In this document: piece after piece, positions 37,804 through 47,498 of the stretch | How positions within the stretch are numbered: the stretch's first letter is position 1 | Layout: every line of letters starts with the position of its first letter | DNA from: Brevundimonas variabilis | GTDB lineage: Bacteria > Pseudomonadota > Alphaproteobacteria > Caulobacterales > Caulobacteraceae | Reading direction: 5' to 3' | DNA: 64,000 nt | Assembly (NCBI RefSeq): GCF_014199945.1 | Contig: NZ_JACHOR010000006.1 | Span: 1-64,000, forward strand | Position numbers and translations under genes: made by a program | The notes under the pieces: generated by a model | The model's database searches: none | Told to the model about the DNA's origin: nothing | The model's input: only the letters and a program-made list of their open reading frames with translations

Positions 37804-39095
37804 CGACCGCCATCATCAATGCCCGGCTGCTGGACCCCGCCAGCGACTTTGATGGTCCGGGCGGCGTCCTGATCGCGGACGGCCGTATCCAGACCGTCTT
37901 CCACGGCCAGCCCGGAACGATCCCTGCCCATGCCACGATTATCGACGCCCGGGGCCTGTGCCTGTCGCCCGGCCTGATCGACATCCGGGTGACGACCGGC
38001 GAGCCCGGGGCAGAGCCCAAGGAAACCCTGAAGTCCGCCAGTCTTTCGGCTGCGGCCGGTGGCGTGACCACCCTGGTGATCCAGCCCGACACGGACCCGG
38101 CGGTCGATGACCCCGCCATGGTCGAGTTCATCCGCCGACGCGGAGCGGCGCTGAACCTGGTCAATATCCACGCGGCCGGAGCCGCGACCCAGAAGCGCGA
38201 GGGCCAGCGCATGGCCGAGATCGGCCTGATGCATGAGGCCGGGGCCCTGTATTTCACCGATGGAGACCGGGTGATCACCAATACCCGCACCCTGCAGCGG
38301 GTCATGAGCTATGCCGGGGCCTTCAATGCCCTGATCGCCTGTCGTCCGGCCGAACCCTGGCTGTCGGAGGGGGGCGTCGCCACGTCCGGCGAGCTGGCGA
38401 CCCGGCTGGGCCTGTCCGGCGTGCCGGCCATTGCCGAACGGATCCAGCTGGAGCGCGATCTGGCCCTGGTCGAACAGACCGGCGCACGCTTCCTGATCGA
38501 CCAGATCTCGACCGAGGCCGCGCTGGAGTGTCTGGCCCGCGCCCGGGCCCGGGGGCTGGACGTCGCCGTCAGCGTGTCGATCAACCACCTGTGCTTCAAC
38601 GAGATCGACATCGGCGACTACCGGACCTTCTATCGGCTGGACCCGCCTCTACGGCCCGAGAGCGACCGGCAGGCCCTGATCGAGGCCGTCCGCGACGGCC
38701 TGATCGATGCCATCACCTCGGCCCACATGCCCGCGCCGGCCGAGGACAAGCGGCGGCCGTTCGGGGAGGCTTCGCCGGGGGCTGTTGGTCTCGAGACGCT
38801 GTTGCCGGCGGCGCTCAGTCTGCATCACGAGGACGGGCTGGACCTGCTCGATATCCTGCGGCCGCTGACGCACGGTCCGGCCGCCCTGCTGGGGCTTGAG
38901 GCCGGGGTGATCGAGGCGGGTGCACCCGCTGATCTCATCCTGTTCGATCCCGGGACACCTGTGGTGATCGATGCGGCGACACTGCGGTCCAAGTCGAGGA
39001 ACTCGCCCTTCGACGGCCGCCGATTGCAGGGCCGCGTCATGCACACCCTGGTCGCCGGTCGCGAGATCCATGCCCCTGACCGGAGCCCGACATGA
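37800..39095 (+). CDS. Dihydroorotase-like protein lacking catalytic residues (PyrC'/PyrX type)
   Basis: A 431-residue amidohydrolase-fold protein of the dihydroorotase family. The metal motif DxHVHxRxPG is changed to [10 protein letters not shown] (residues 61-70), so both histidines are lost. The later ligands are changed too: the DHAP-type aspartate site reads [11 protein letters not shown]. It should be inactive. In Pseudomonas a similar inactive protein is needed to assemble the aspartate carbamoyltransferase PyrB, and the overlap with pyrB here fits that role. The active pyrC should lie elsewhere. Confidence 0.88.
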   Translation: MTTAIINARLLDPASDFDGPGGVLIADGRIQTVFHGQPGTIPAHATIIDARGLCLSPGLIDIRVTTGEPGAEPKETLKSASLSAAAGGVTTLVIQPDTDPAVDDPAMVEFIRRRGAALNLVNIHAAGAATQKREGQRMAEIGLMHEAGALYFTDGDRVITNTRTLQRVMSYAGAFNALIACRPAEPWLSEGGVATSGELATRLGLSGVPAIAERIQLERDLALVEQTGARFLIDQISTEAALECLARARARGLDVAVSVSINHLCFNEIDIGDYRTFYRLDPPLRPESDRQALIEAVRDGLIDAITSAHMPAPAEDKRRPFGEASPGAVGLETLLPAALSLHHEDGLDLLDILRPLTHGPAALLGLEAGVIEAGAPADLILFDPGTPVVIDAATLRSKSRNSPFDGRRLQGRVMHTLVAGREIHAPDRSPT

Positions 39096-39529
39096 GCCTG
39101 ACCGGCACCTATGACCCCGACAACATCTTCGCCCGGATCCTGCGCGGCGAGGTTCCATCGGTGACGGTGTGGGAAGACGACCACGTCCTCGCCTTCATGG
39201 ATGTGTTTCCCCAGTCCGAGGGCCATGTGCTGGTCATCTCGAAGACCTCGACCGCACGCAATCTGCTCGAGATCGAGGCCGAAGTCCTGACCCGGCTCAT
39301 GGCCGCCGTCCAGCGCACGGCCCGGGCCGTCGAGCGTGCCCTTTCGCCCGATGGCCTCAGCGTGATGCAGTTCAATGGCGAGGCTGGTGGCCAGACGGTG
39401 TTCCACCTGCATGTCCACATCATACCGCGCTGGGCAGACCGCCCCATGGATGGCCACGCCCAGCCCCGGATGGCGGATACGGAGGCTCTGAAGGCCATCG
39501 CGACCCGGATTGCAGCGGCCCTGGATTGA
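39092..39529 (+). CDS. HIT-family nucleotide hydrolase/transferase
   Basis: A 145-residue HIT-domain protein (HINT-like). It opens DNIFARILRGEVPSVTVWED and has the histidine triad HLHVHIIP near residue 110. Members hydrolyse adenosine phosphoramidates or related nucleotides. The start overlaps the dihydroorotase-like stop (ATGA), so it belongs to the pyrB operon. An inverted repeat follows. Confidence 0.92.
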   Translation: MSLTGTYDPDNIFARILRGEVPSVTVWEDDHVLAFMDVFPQSEGHVLVISKTSTARNLLEIEAEVLTRLMAAVQRTARAVERALSPDGLSVMQFNGEAGGQTVFHLHVHIIPRWADRPMDGHAQPRMADTEALKAIATRIAAALD

Positions 39530-39535
39530 TCCCTT

Positions 39536-39634
39536 CATCCGCTCATCCCGGCGGAAGCCGGGACCCAGAGTTTTCTCACGCACGCGCGTGATGTCCAGGA
39601 ACTGGATCCCGGCTTTCGCCGGGATGAGCGGATG
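39536..39634. repeat. Inverted repeat, 33-bp arms, between the HIT gene and cysK
   Basis: Left arm 39536-39568 (CATCCGCTCATCCCGGCGGA...) and right arm 39602-39634 (...TTTCGCCGGGATGAGCGGATG) are near-perfect inverted copies around a 33-base centre. Each arm contains its own hairpin (CCCGGC/GCCGGG). This core is a common extragenic palindrome in alphaproteobacteria. It could act as a transcription boundary for the pyrB operon. Confidence 0.82.
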
Positions 39635-39675
39635 TGCTGTAAGCAAAACTCGACCGACTTCCCCGAGACCATCCC

Positions 39676-40680
39676 ATGACCCATGCCGCCACCGTCCTCG
39701 ACCTGATCGGCAACACCCCGCTGATCCGCCTGCGTCGCCTGTCCGAAGAGACCGGCTGCACCATTCTCGGCAAGGCAGAGTTCATGAACCCGGGCCAGTC
39801 GATCAAGGACCGGGCCGCCCTGTCGATCATCCAGTCGGCAAAGGCATCGGGCGCGCTACGGCCGGGCGGGACGATCGTCGAGGGCACGGCCGGCAATACG
39901 GGCATCGGCCTGGCCCTGATCGGGGCTGCCCTGGGCCATCCGGTGGTGATCGTCATCCCTCGCACCCAGGCCGAGGAAAAGAAGGCTGCCATCCGGGCGC
40001 TGGGCGCAAGGCTGATCGAGGTGGACGCAGCACCGTTTTCGAGCCCAAACCATTTCGTCCACTATTCCGGCACCCTGGCGAAGCAGCTGGACGCAGAACT
40101 GTCGCAGGGCGCGATCTGGTCGAACCAGTTCGATAACACCGCCAATCGCGACGCCCATTACAGGACCACCGGTCCCGAAATCTGGGACCAGACCGAGGGC
40201 AGGATCGACGCCTTTGTCAGCGCCGTCGGGTCCGGCGGCACGATCGTGGGCGTGTCGACGTTTCTCAAGGAGAAGAACCCCGACATCCGCATCGCCCTGG
40301 CCGATCCGGCCGGCGCGGGGCTTTTCAACTGGTTCACGAATGGCGAGATGAAGTCCGAGGGGTCGTCGATTTCCGAAGGCATCGGCGTCGCGCGGATCAC
40401 CGGCAATCTGGAAGGCTTTACGCCGGACCACGTCTACCGGATCGAGGATTCCGAGTTCCTGCCCATCCTGTTTGATCTGGTGCAGGACGAGGGTCTCTCG
40501 CTGGGCTCGTCCGCCGGGGTCAATGTCGCCGGGGCCCTGCGACTCGCGCGGGAGCTGGGTCCGGGCAAGGTCATCGTCACGCCGCTCTGTGACCCCGGTG
40601 CCCGTTATGCGTCGAAGCTGTTCAATCCGGAATTCCTGCGCGGCAAGGGCCTGCCGGTCCCGCCATGGTCGGAAGCCTGA
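39676..40680 (+). CDS. cysK: Cysteine synthase A (O-acetylserine sulfhydrylase)
   Basis: A 334-residue PLP enzyme (fold type II) making cysteine from O-acetylserine and sulfide. The PLP lysine is in QSIKDRAALSI, the substrate loop is EGTAGNTGIGLA, and the phosphate loop VGSGGTIVG. It ends in LSLGSSAGVNVAGALRLA. The length is slightly above the usual 310-320. It has its own intergenic space after the palindrome and precedes the phosphatase gene. Confidence 0.93.
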   Translation: MTHAATVLDLIGNTPLIRLRRLSEETGCTILGKAEFMNPGQSIKDRAALSIIQSAKASGALRPGGTIVEGTAGNTGIGLALIGAALGHPVVIVIPRTQAEEKKAAIRALGARLIEVDAAPFSSPNHFVHYSGTLAKQLDAELSQGAIWSNQFDNTANRDAHYRTTGPEIWDQTEGRIDAFVSAVGSGGTIVGVSTFLKEKNPDIRIALADPAGAGLFNWFTNGEMKSEGSSISEGIGVARITGNLEGFTPDHVYRIEDSEFLPILFDLVQDEGLSLGSSAGVNVAGALRLARELGPGKVIVTPLCDPGARYASKLFNPEFLRGKGLPVPPWSEA

Positions 40681-40818
40681 TCCGATCAACCGTCCACGGA
40701 TCAGCCGTCACTCCACCGTCGTCGGCCCGTCGCACGCACGCCGTCTCTGACCGCTAGCAGAGTCCCGTTATCGACAGGCCCTGCCATGGCGGCGGGTCAT
40801 CGTGCGGGGGGCTCAACC

Positions 40819-42522
40819 ATGACCATCGACCGTCGTTCACTGCTCGGCTGGATCGGCGCCGGTTCTGCCGCCGCAACGACCACAGCGGCCCAGACCCCGT
40901 CTTCCGCCATGCCGGTGTCCTTCCAGCATGGTGTGGCCTCCGGCGATCCGAACCAGACCTCAGCCGTCTTCTGGACCCGCGTCACGCCCGGCGGAGACGG
41001 AGCGGCCGACATCGAGGTCGAGCTTCAGGTCGCGCGCGACGCGGCGTTCTCCGACATCGTTCGGCGCACGCAGGGACTTCGGGCCCGCGCCGAGCGTGAT
41101 TTCACGGTCAAGCATGATCTCGATGGCCAGGGGCTGGAGCCCGGGACAGAGTATGTCTATCGCTTCATCGCGGGCGGCGTGACCTCGCCCGTGGGTCGGG
41201 TGAAGACCCTGCCGGCCGGCCCGACGACAGACGTCGTCCTGGCCGTGGCCTCGTGCCAGCTGCATCCGGGCGGTCTGTTCAACGCCTATGACGCGATGGC
41301 GAAACTGGACCGGCTGGATGCCGTCGTCCATCTGGGGGACTACATCTACGAATACGGGGCCAGCGCGACCGACTACGGCATGGCCACAGCCACGCGGCTG
41401 AACCGCATTCCGCAGCCGCCGCACGAGATCGTCAGCCTGGCCGACTACCGGCTGCGTCACGCCCAGTACAAGTCCGACCCGGACCTTCAGGCCGCCCATG
41501 CCCGCGCGCCCTTCATCTGCGTCTGGGATGACCACGAGATCACCAATGACGCCTTCATCACCGGGGCCGAAAACCATTCGTCCGAGACCGAGGGCGACTA
41601 TTCGGTCCGCAAGGCCACGGCCCTGAAGGCCTATTACGAGTGGATGCCGATCCGGGAGCCGCGCGCGGGCCTGACGCTGGAGCACATCAACCGCAGCTTC
41701 GACTTCGGCGATCTGGCCAGCCTGCACATGGTCGAGACGCGGCTGCTGTCGCGCGGCGAGCAGCTGGACTACGAGAAGGACCTCACGGTGAGCACCGTCG
41801 AGGGTCAGCCCCGGCCGGACGTCGCCGCGTTCGAGGTCAAGCGCAATGATGCGTCGCGCGATTTGCTGGGCGCCGGTCAGCTGGAGTGGCTGAAGTCGGC
41901 GCTGACGGCTTCGAAGGCGTCGGGCAAGACCTGGCAGATCCTCGGCAACCAGGTCGTCATGGCGCGCGTCGCAGGCCCGGACCTGGCGAAGGCCGCCACG
42001 CCGGAACAGGTTGCCGGTTTCCTCGGTCAGTTGCCGGACGCCTATCGGCCCCGGGTTCAGGCGGCGCTGCAGCTGTTCACCCTGGGCGTGCCGTTCAACC
42101 TGGATGCCTGGGACGGTTATCCGGCGGGCCGCGAGCGTCTGTATGCCGCCTGCGCCGAGGCCGGGGTCCAGCCGATCGTGCTGGCCGGTGACAGCCATGC
42201 CTTCTGGGTCAATGAGTTGAAGGACGCGGCCGGTGCCCGGCGCGGGGCCGAGTTCGGGACATCGTCGATCTCCAGCCCCTCGATCGGCGACCTGTTCGGT
42301 CCCCTGCCGCTGGGCGAACTCCTGGCCCAGACGAACCCCGAGGTGGTCTTCTGCGACCAGAAGGCCAAGGGCTTCATCGTCCTGACCATCACGCCCGACG
42401 CCGTACGGGGCCAGCTTCAGTCGGTGTCGACCATCCTGAGCAAGCCCTACGACCTTGCGACCGTGAAGACCTTTGCGGTCACCCGCGGGGCCGACGGGAT
42501 TTCGGCCCCCACCGAGGTCTGA
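40819..42522 (+). CDS. PhoD-like alkaline phosphatase, Tat-exported
   Basis: A 567-residue secreted metallophosphatase. A Tat signal (DRRSLLGWIGAGSAAATTTAA) is followed by the PhoD N-terminal domain (FQHGVASGDPNQTSAVFWTRV) and the catalytic domain with VVHLGDYIYEYG, CVWDDHEITND, QILGNQV and LAGDSHAFWVNEL. PhoD enzymes are calcium/iron phosphomonoesterases or diesterases. GGGGGG lies before the ATG at 40819. It is convergent with the peptidase, with four bases between the stop codons. Confidence 0.92.
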   Translation: MTIDRRSLLGWIGAGSAAATTTAAQTPSSAMPVSFQHGVASGDPNQTSAVFWTRVTPGGDGAADIEVELQVARDAAFSDIVRRTQGLRARAERDFTVKHDLDGQGLEPGTEYVYRFIAGGVTSPVGRVKTLPAGPTTDVVLAVASCQLHPGGLFNAYDAMAKLDRLDAVVHLGDYIYEYGASATDYGMATATRLNRIPQPPHEIVSLADYRLRHAQYKSDPDLQAAHARAPFICVWDDHEITNDAFITGAENHSSETEGDYSVRKATALKAYYEWMPIREPRAGLTLEHINRSFDFGDLASLHMVETRLLSRGEQLDYEKDLTVSTVEGQPRPDVAAFEVKRNDASRDLLGAGQLEWLKSALTASKASGKTWQILGNQVVMARVAGPDLAKAATPEQVAGFLGQLPDAYRPRVQAALQLFTLGVPFNLDAWDGYPAGRERLYAACAEAGVQPIVLAGDSHAFWVNELKDAAGARRGAEFGTSSISSPSIGDLFGPLPLGELLAQTNPEVVFCDQKAKGFIVLTITPDAVRGQLQSVSTILSKPYDLATVKTFAVTRGADGISAPTEV

Positions 42523-42526
42523 GCGG

Positions 42527-44986
42527 CTATGGCACGCCAGCTGCGACGGGCGGGGTCTTGAGGTTCTGGTCGAGCCAGCGGGTCATCTCCCACAGGGTGT
42601 GACCCACGGATTCGCGCGCGCGATAGCCATGGGCCTCCAGCGGCAGGACCACGTAGCGGACCGTTGCCCCCTGCCCCTTCAGCGCGGCATAGAACCGCTC
42701 CGACTGGACCGGGAAGGTGCCGGAGTTGTCATCCGCCTCGCCATGGATCAGCAGGATCGGCTCCTTGATCTGGTCGGCATAGGTAAAGGGTGACATGGCG
42801 TTGTAGGTCTCGGGTGCCTCCCAGTAGGTGCGCTGCTCCGCCTGAAAGCCGAACGGCGTCAGGGTGCGGTTGTAGGCCCCCGAGCGGGCAATGCCGGTCC
42901 GGAACAGGTCGGTGTGGGCCAGCAGGTTGGCGGTCATAAAGGCCCCGTAGCTGTGGCCTCCGACCGCGATCCGCGAGCGGTCTGCGACACCCATGGCCAC
43001 GACGGCGTCGATCGCCGCGCTGGCGCTGGCCGAGAGCTGCTGGATGTAGGTGTCGTTGGGCTCGGCCCCGTCCTTGCCGACGATCGGCATCGTGGGGTCA
43101 TCCAGGATCGCATAGCCCTGGGTCAGCAGGAACAGATGGCTGGAGCCACCCGGGCGCGTGAACCGGTTGCTCGTATCGACGACCTGACCCGCCACGGCGG
43201 CGTCGGTGAACTCGGCAGGATAGGCCCACATCAGGAGCGGCAGCGGTCCGTCGCGGTCCTTGTCATAGCCGGCCGGCAGATAAAGGGTGCCCGACAGCTG
43301 GACGCCGTCGTCACGGGTGTAGGTGATCAGCTGCTTTGACACCCCGGCCAGCTGTGGCGCGGGATCGGGAAAGGCGGTCAGGGGCGTGACACTCCCGCCG
43401 ACCGTGCGGATCTGAAGATTGGGCGGATCGATCCGGCTCTCGCGACGCGTCAGCAGGCGGCTCCCGTCGTCGTCCAGAATCCCGACCACGGTTTCGTAGT
43501 CGCCCGAAGCCGACTGCCAAAGACGGGCGGTCTGGCCGGTCGACAGGTCGAGCGTGCCAAGGAAGGGATACTCACCTTCGCGTGTGGCGCCGTCGCCATC
43601 GACGAACATCTTCGACCCGTCCGCGGTGAACTGGATCACGGCCCGGCCTGCGGCATTGGTCCTGAGCACCGGGGAGCCGGGGTCGTTGTAGCGGTCCTGA
43701 TAGTTCCGATCGACGATGACGCGGCCGGTACCGGGGTTCGATGGATCGACGACGGCGCGGGTCTCGTGCCGGGTGTTGAACCAGCGGCTGTTCACCAGCG
43801 CCACGTCCTCGCGACCCCAGGTGATTCCGGCGAACCGTTCCTGCAGGTCGATCAGGGTGGTCGGCTGGCCGCTGAAGGGGGCCTGCAGCATCAGGACGCG
43901 ATCGCGGACCTCGGCGGGCGTGCGGGGATCGCCGCCGTCCTGGGCCTCGACCCAGACCAGAGTCGAGGGCGCATCCGCCCGCCACTGGGCCGAGCGGGGC
44001 CCCGGTGCCACAGCATCGAAGGGCGGCGGGATGTTGTCCCGCAAAGGCAGGTTGGCGACGGTGTGGACCACCGCGCCGGTCATGTCGGTGATGACCACAT
44101 CGGCCGGGAACAGATTGGCCGGGACGACATAGCTGAAGGGCCGTTTGGCAACGGTCCGCAGCATGAACCGGCCGTCCGGCGAAACGGACGATCCCAGGAT
44201 CACACCCGGCTCGCCAACCGTACTTGCCTGGCCATTCAGAGGGACCAGCGTGGTCTGGGCGGTGAAGTAATGGGCAAACAGGGCCTCGTCGCCGGGATCG
44301 GTCAGCAGGTCCTGATAGGTCCGCACGGGCGCGGCGCGGCCACCGGTCTCGGCGAGGATCGGACCCGAGGGCGCAACGGTCACGTCCGGTGCCGGACCCC
44401 GTCCCTCCGGTACGGCCTGAACCACGAGGCCCGAGCTGTCCGGCAGCCAGCTGAAGCCGCCACCGGTCGCGGCATTGACGCGGGGACCAAAGACCTCACG
44501 GGCCCGGGCCGTGGCGACGTCGGCTACCCACAGGGCCATGCCATTGCTCTGATCCATCAGGAAGGCGATCGACTTGCCGTCGGGCGACCAGGACGGCGAG
44601 GTGAAGCGTGCACCTGCTGGCAGGGCGACAGGACGCGCGGCCCCGCCCTCGACCGGCTGGACCGAGATGCCGGTCAGCCAGGTGAGGCGACCATTGGCCG
44701 GCCCATTGTTCCGGGGATTGATCCGGTAGCCCGCCAGCCGCAGCTGGGGCTCAGCCAGTTCGGCGATGGACGGCAGGTTCGACCGCTCGAACAGGGCAAG
44801 TGTAGTGTCGTCGGGGCTGATCGACGGTGTCGGGGTGGGCTTCGTATCGAGGATGGTGGCGATAGGGCTGGGCGGCTGCTGATAGGTCAGGGCCGCATCC
44901 GGGGCCTGCGCCAGAGCCGGGACGGCTGCCAGCAGCACGAAGGCCGGAAGGAAGGTCCGAAGAAACCGATGCCGCATGACGTCCAC
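42527..44986 (-). CDS. S9-family (prolyl oligopeptidase/glutamyl endopeptidase-like) exported peptidase
   Basis: An 819-residue peptidase with a signal peptide (LRTFLPAFVLLAAVPALAQA). An N-terminal seven-bladed propeller with SPDGKSIAF-type repeats is followed by an alpha/beta hydrolase domain. The nucleophile is in VGGHSYGAFM; acid and histidine sites are HGEADDNSG and PLEAHGYRARES. The GGHSYGAF form and large propeller suggest the glutamyl endopeptidase (S9D) group, which is my inference. ATG 44977 (MRHRF) is an alternative start. A 126-base region without features separates it from the lipoprotein gene. Confidence 0.87.
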   Translation of the reverse strand: MDVMRHRFLRTFLPAFVLLAAVPALAQAPDAALTYQQPPSPIATILDTKPTPTPSISPDDTTLALFERSNLPSIAELAEPQLRLAGYRINPRNNGPANGRLTWLTGISVQPVEGGAARPVALPAGARFTSPSWSPDGKSIAFLMDQSNGMALWVADVATARAREVFGPRVNAATGGGFSWLPDSSGLVVQAVPEGRGPAPDVTVAPSGPILAETGGRAAPVRTYQDLLTDPGDEALFAHYFTAQTTLVPLNGQASTVGEPGVILGSSVSPDGRFMLRTVAKRPFSYVVPANLFPADVVITDMTGAVVHTVANLPLRDNIPPPFDAVAPGPRSAQWRADAPSTLVWVEAQDGGDPRTPAEVRDRVLMLQAPFSGQPTTLIDLQERFAGITWGREDVALVNSRWFNTRHETRAVVDPSNPGTGRVIVDRNYQDRYNDPGSPVLRTNAAGRAVIQFTADGSKMFVDGDGATREGEYPFLGTLDLSTGQTARLWQSASGDYETVVGILDDDGSRLLTRRESRIDPPNLQIRTVGGSVTPLTAFPDPAPQLAGVSKQLITYTRDDGVQLSGTLYLPAGYDKDRDGPLPLLMWAYPAEFTDAAVAGQVVDTSNRFTRPGGSSHLFLLTQGYAILDDPTMPIVGKDGAEPNDTYIQQLSASASAAIDAVVAMGVADRSRIAVGGHSYGAFMTANLLAHTDLFRTGIARSGAYNRTLTPFGFQAEQRTYWEAPETYNAMSPFTYADQIKEPILLIHGEADDNSGTFPVQSERFYAALKGQGATVRYVVLPLEAHGYRARESVGHTLWEMTRWLDQNLKTPPVAAGVP

Positions 44987-45112
44987 CCTGAATTTACTGT
45001 TCCACCAAGGTGTAAGGGGCGGATCGCCAGAGCGTCAACGTCCATGCACGTCACCGCCTCCCGCGGGGTCGAGCCCGGAGGCGGTATCGCTATTGGCGGT
45101 GGGGTACGTCCG

Positions 45113-45724
45113 TCAGGTACGCGGGGCGACCGTGGCGTTGGTATCAACCCAGCCGACAATCTGGCTGTTCAGGTCACGGGTTGCGGTCTCGAACGCCTGG
45201 ACGATCGTTTCCAGACGGTTCTCGGTCGCCGGCTGCCGCACCGTGAAGGTCTGTTCGGCGAGGATCTCGCGGTCGCGCATGAGCCTGGCGCGTGCGGCCA
45301 CGACGATCGTCGGGGCACTTCCAGGCGCATCATAGCGTGCCTCGAACGATTGAACGTCGATGTCCAGGGTCTGGTCGCCCCGCACGCCCTCGCGCCCGCC
45401 GATCAGGCGAACACGCTGGGCCTGGCCGGCAAAGGCAGTTTCCAGGCTGTCGCTGTAGAGCGCCGGCGCAGGCGTTACCCAGCGCGCACCCGCAATGTAG
45501 GCCGCCTGGTTGCCCGTCACGCCGAGAAGCCGGTCGGTCTCTGCGGCTTGAGGAAACTCGATCAGGCGCAGGCTGACGGATGGTGCGGTGACCGGCAAGG
45601 TGGTCGCGGTGCCGGCATCGCTTCCAAACCGGTACATCTGCACGACCGGAGGTGCCTTGAGCAAAGAACAACCGGTGAGCGCGATGGCGAGACTTGAGAC
45701 GGCGAGAAGACGGACAGCATTCAC
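45113..45724 (-). CDS. ABC-transport auxiliary lipoprotein of the Mla-type operon
   Basis: A 203-residue lipoprotein (signal RLLAVSSLAIALTGC, lipobox LTGC) of the PqiC/DUF330-like ABC auxiliary family: RLIEFPQAAETDRLLGV, ARWVTPAPALYSDSLETAF, and VRLIGG. It probably docks MlaD-like proteins at the outer membrane. The start overlaps the MlaD-like stop (ATGA). It is the last gene of a four-gene lipid transport operon. Confidence 0.85.
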   Translation of the reverse strand: MNAVRLLAVSSLAIALTGCSLLKAPPVVQMYRFGSDAGTATTLPVTAPSVSLRLIEFPQAAETDRLLGVTGNQAAYIAGARWVTPAPALYSDSLETAFAGQAQRVRLIGGREGVRGDQTLDIDVQSFEARYDAPGSAPTIVVAARARLMRDREILAEQTFTVRQPATENRLETIVQAFETATRDLNSQIVGWVDTNATVAPRT

Positions 45725-46659
45725 GGTTGCACCTCGATTTCCTTGGACTGGCCGCGGGCGATGAAGTCGCGCGGGCTGGCCCGCACCTCGTTCACCAGAC
45801 CCTGCAGCGAGCGGGTCGCTTCTTCCAGTCCGGCAACGGACTGTTCCAGTTGCGGCAGGCCGTTGCGGGCAAAGTCGCCCAGCGGCTGTTCCAGTCCCGT
45901 CGCCGTGCGGCTGACCGAGGCAATGGCTGCCCTCGCCTCCTCGGCGGCGGCGTTGATATTGGCGACAGCCTCGGTGCCGTCGCCCTCGATCAACTGGCGG
46001 GCGCTGACGCCCAGGGCCTCATATTCCCCAATGGCCGCGTTGGCCTTGGCCAGGGCCTGTTCCAGCTCGGCGAACATGCCCTTGCGAGCTTCCAGTTCGC
46101 TGGACAGGGCCTCGACATTCTTGATGCTGGTCGACAGCGAGCGGATGTTGTCGTCGGACATGACCCGGTTGATGCGGTTCAGGGCGTCGACGGTCTGCGC
46201 CAGCACCGTACCGGAACCGCTCAGCAACTCGGCGATCGGCGAAGGCTGGCTCTGGATCACGGGAATGACGCTCTCAGGATACTGGCTCTTGAGGATCGCG
46301 CTCTCCGGGTTTCCCGCGGTGATCTGGATGTAGTTCAGCCCGGTGATGCCCTGTGGCTCGAGCTGGGCGCGCGAGGTCACGCGGACCGGCGTGGTGCCAT
46401 TCAGGCGAACGCGGGCGATGACCTGGTCACCCTGCTGGGGGTCGAGGTTGAGATCGGTGACCTCACCCACGCGGATGCCGTTGAAGTGCACTTCCCCCCC
46501 CTCCGACAAGCCCCTCACGGGGCCGTAGAAGACGATGTCGTAGACATCATAGTCCTCGCTGAACGACAGGCGGGCCAGCCAGATGAAGAACACCGCAAGC
46601 GCCACCATCAGGGCGACGGTGGCAATGCCGACGGCTGCGTAATGGGCGTCACGTTCCAT
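45721..46659 (-). CDS. MlaD/MCE-family substrate-binding protein
   Basis: A 312-residue protein with one N-terminal membrane anchor (AAVGIATVALMVALAVFFIWLA), one MCE domain (about 38-115: VYDIVFYGPVRGLSEGGEVHFNGIRVGEV given here in part) and a long helical tail. It binds phospholipid in the periplasm next to the MlaE permease. AGGAAG precedes the ATG. The single MCE domain and long coiled tail match the Mla-type system rather than PqiB. It lies 14 bases after the ATPase gene. Confidence 0.88.
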   Translation of the reverse strand: MERDAHYAAVGIATVALMVALAVFFIWLARLSFSEDYDVYDIVFYGPVRGLSEGGEVHFNGIRVGEVTDLNLDPQQGDQVIARVRLNGTTPVRVTSRAQLEPQGITGLNYIQITAGNPESAILKSQYPESVIPVIQSQPSPIAELLSGSGTVLAQTVDALNRINRVMSDDNIRSLSTSIKNVEALSSELEARKGMFAELEQALAKANAAIGEYEALGVSARQLIEGDGTEAVANINAAAEEARAAIASVSRTATGLEQPLGDFARNGLPQLEQSVAGLEEATRSLQGLVNEVRASPRDFIARGQSKEIEVQP

Positions 46660-46673
46660 GGGTTGGTCTTCCT

Positions 46674-47498
46674 TCAGGCAGCCTTGGTGGCGGCGCGTCC
46701 GCGCGGCCCCAGGAAATATTCCTTGATCCACGGATGATCGGAGCGTTCCAGCTCCGCCACCGTGGCCTTGGCGACAACATGCTTGTCAGCCAGCACCGCG
46801 ACCTTGTCGCAGATGGCATAGAGGCTATCGAGGTCGTGGGTGATCATGAACACGGTCAAACCCAGGTCGTCCGACAGATTGCGGATCAGCTCGTCGAACG
46901 CGGCCGCGCCGATCGGATCGAGACCCGCCGTCGGCTCGTCCAGAAACAGCAGTTCCGGATCCAGAGACAGGGCCCGTGCCAGACCGACCCGCTTGCGCAT
47001 GCCGCCCGACAGCTCGGCCGGCTTCTGATGGTGGACCTCAGGTTTCAGACCGACCATGGCGATCTTCATCTCGGACAGTTCGCGGATGGTGTCCTTGGAT
47101 AGGCTGGTGTGCTCGACAAGCGGCGAGGCCACGTTCTGAAGCACGGTCAGTGACGAAAACAGCGCGCCCTGCTGGAACAGGGTCCCGGTACGACGCTCGA
47201 TCTCCGCAGCCTGAGCGCGGGTCATGTCCGCAGTATCGTGGCCAAAGATCCGGATTGACCCGCCCTCGGGCTGTTTCAGGCCGATGATGGTGTTGAGCAG
47301 CACGGTTTTGCCGGTGCCGGACCCGCCGACCACGCCCAGCACTTCTCCCCGCACCACATCCAGGTCCAGGTTTTCGTGAATGGACCGCTCGCCGAACTGG
47401 CTGAGCAGACCCCGGACCTCGATCACGACATCGTCGCGGTCATTGCGCACGGGATCATCAGAGAGGGGTTCGGTCAGGGTCTCGTCGCGCACGGTCAA
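46674..47498 (-). CDS. MlaF-type ABC transporter ATP-binding protein
   Basis: A 274-residue ABC ATPase. Walker A is GGSGTGKTVL, the signature is LSGGMRKRVGLARAL, Walker B is LLFLDEPTAGLDP, and the switch His is MITHDLDS. The sequence matches MlaF, which powers phospholipid movement through MlaE. Its start overlaps the permease stop by four bases. Confidence 0.92.
   Translation of the reverse strand: MTVRDETLTEPLSDDPVRNDRDDVVIEVRGLLSQFGERSIHENLDLDVVRGEVLGVVGGSGTGKTVLLNTIIGLKQPEGGSIRIFGHDTADMTRAQAAEIERRTGTLFQQGALFSSLTVLQNVASPLVEHTSLSKDTIRELSEMKIAMVGLKPEVHHQKPAELSGGMRKRVGLARALSLDPELLFLDEPTAGLDPIGAAAFDELIRNLSDDLGLTVFMITHDLDSLYAICDKVAVLADKHVVAKATVAELERSDHPWIKEYFLGPRGRAATKAA

Noticed and set aside
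43766..45697. 643-codon open frame on the plus strand
   Set aside because: Lies opposite the S9 peptidase and lipoprotein genes, which have clear motifs; its translation is Gly/Arg/His-rich with no motif, as expected of a high-GC shadow.
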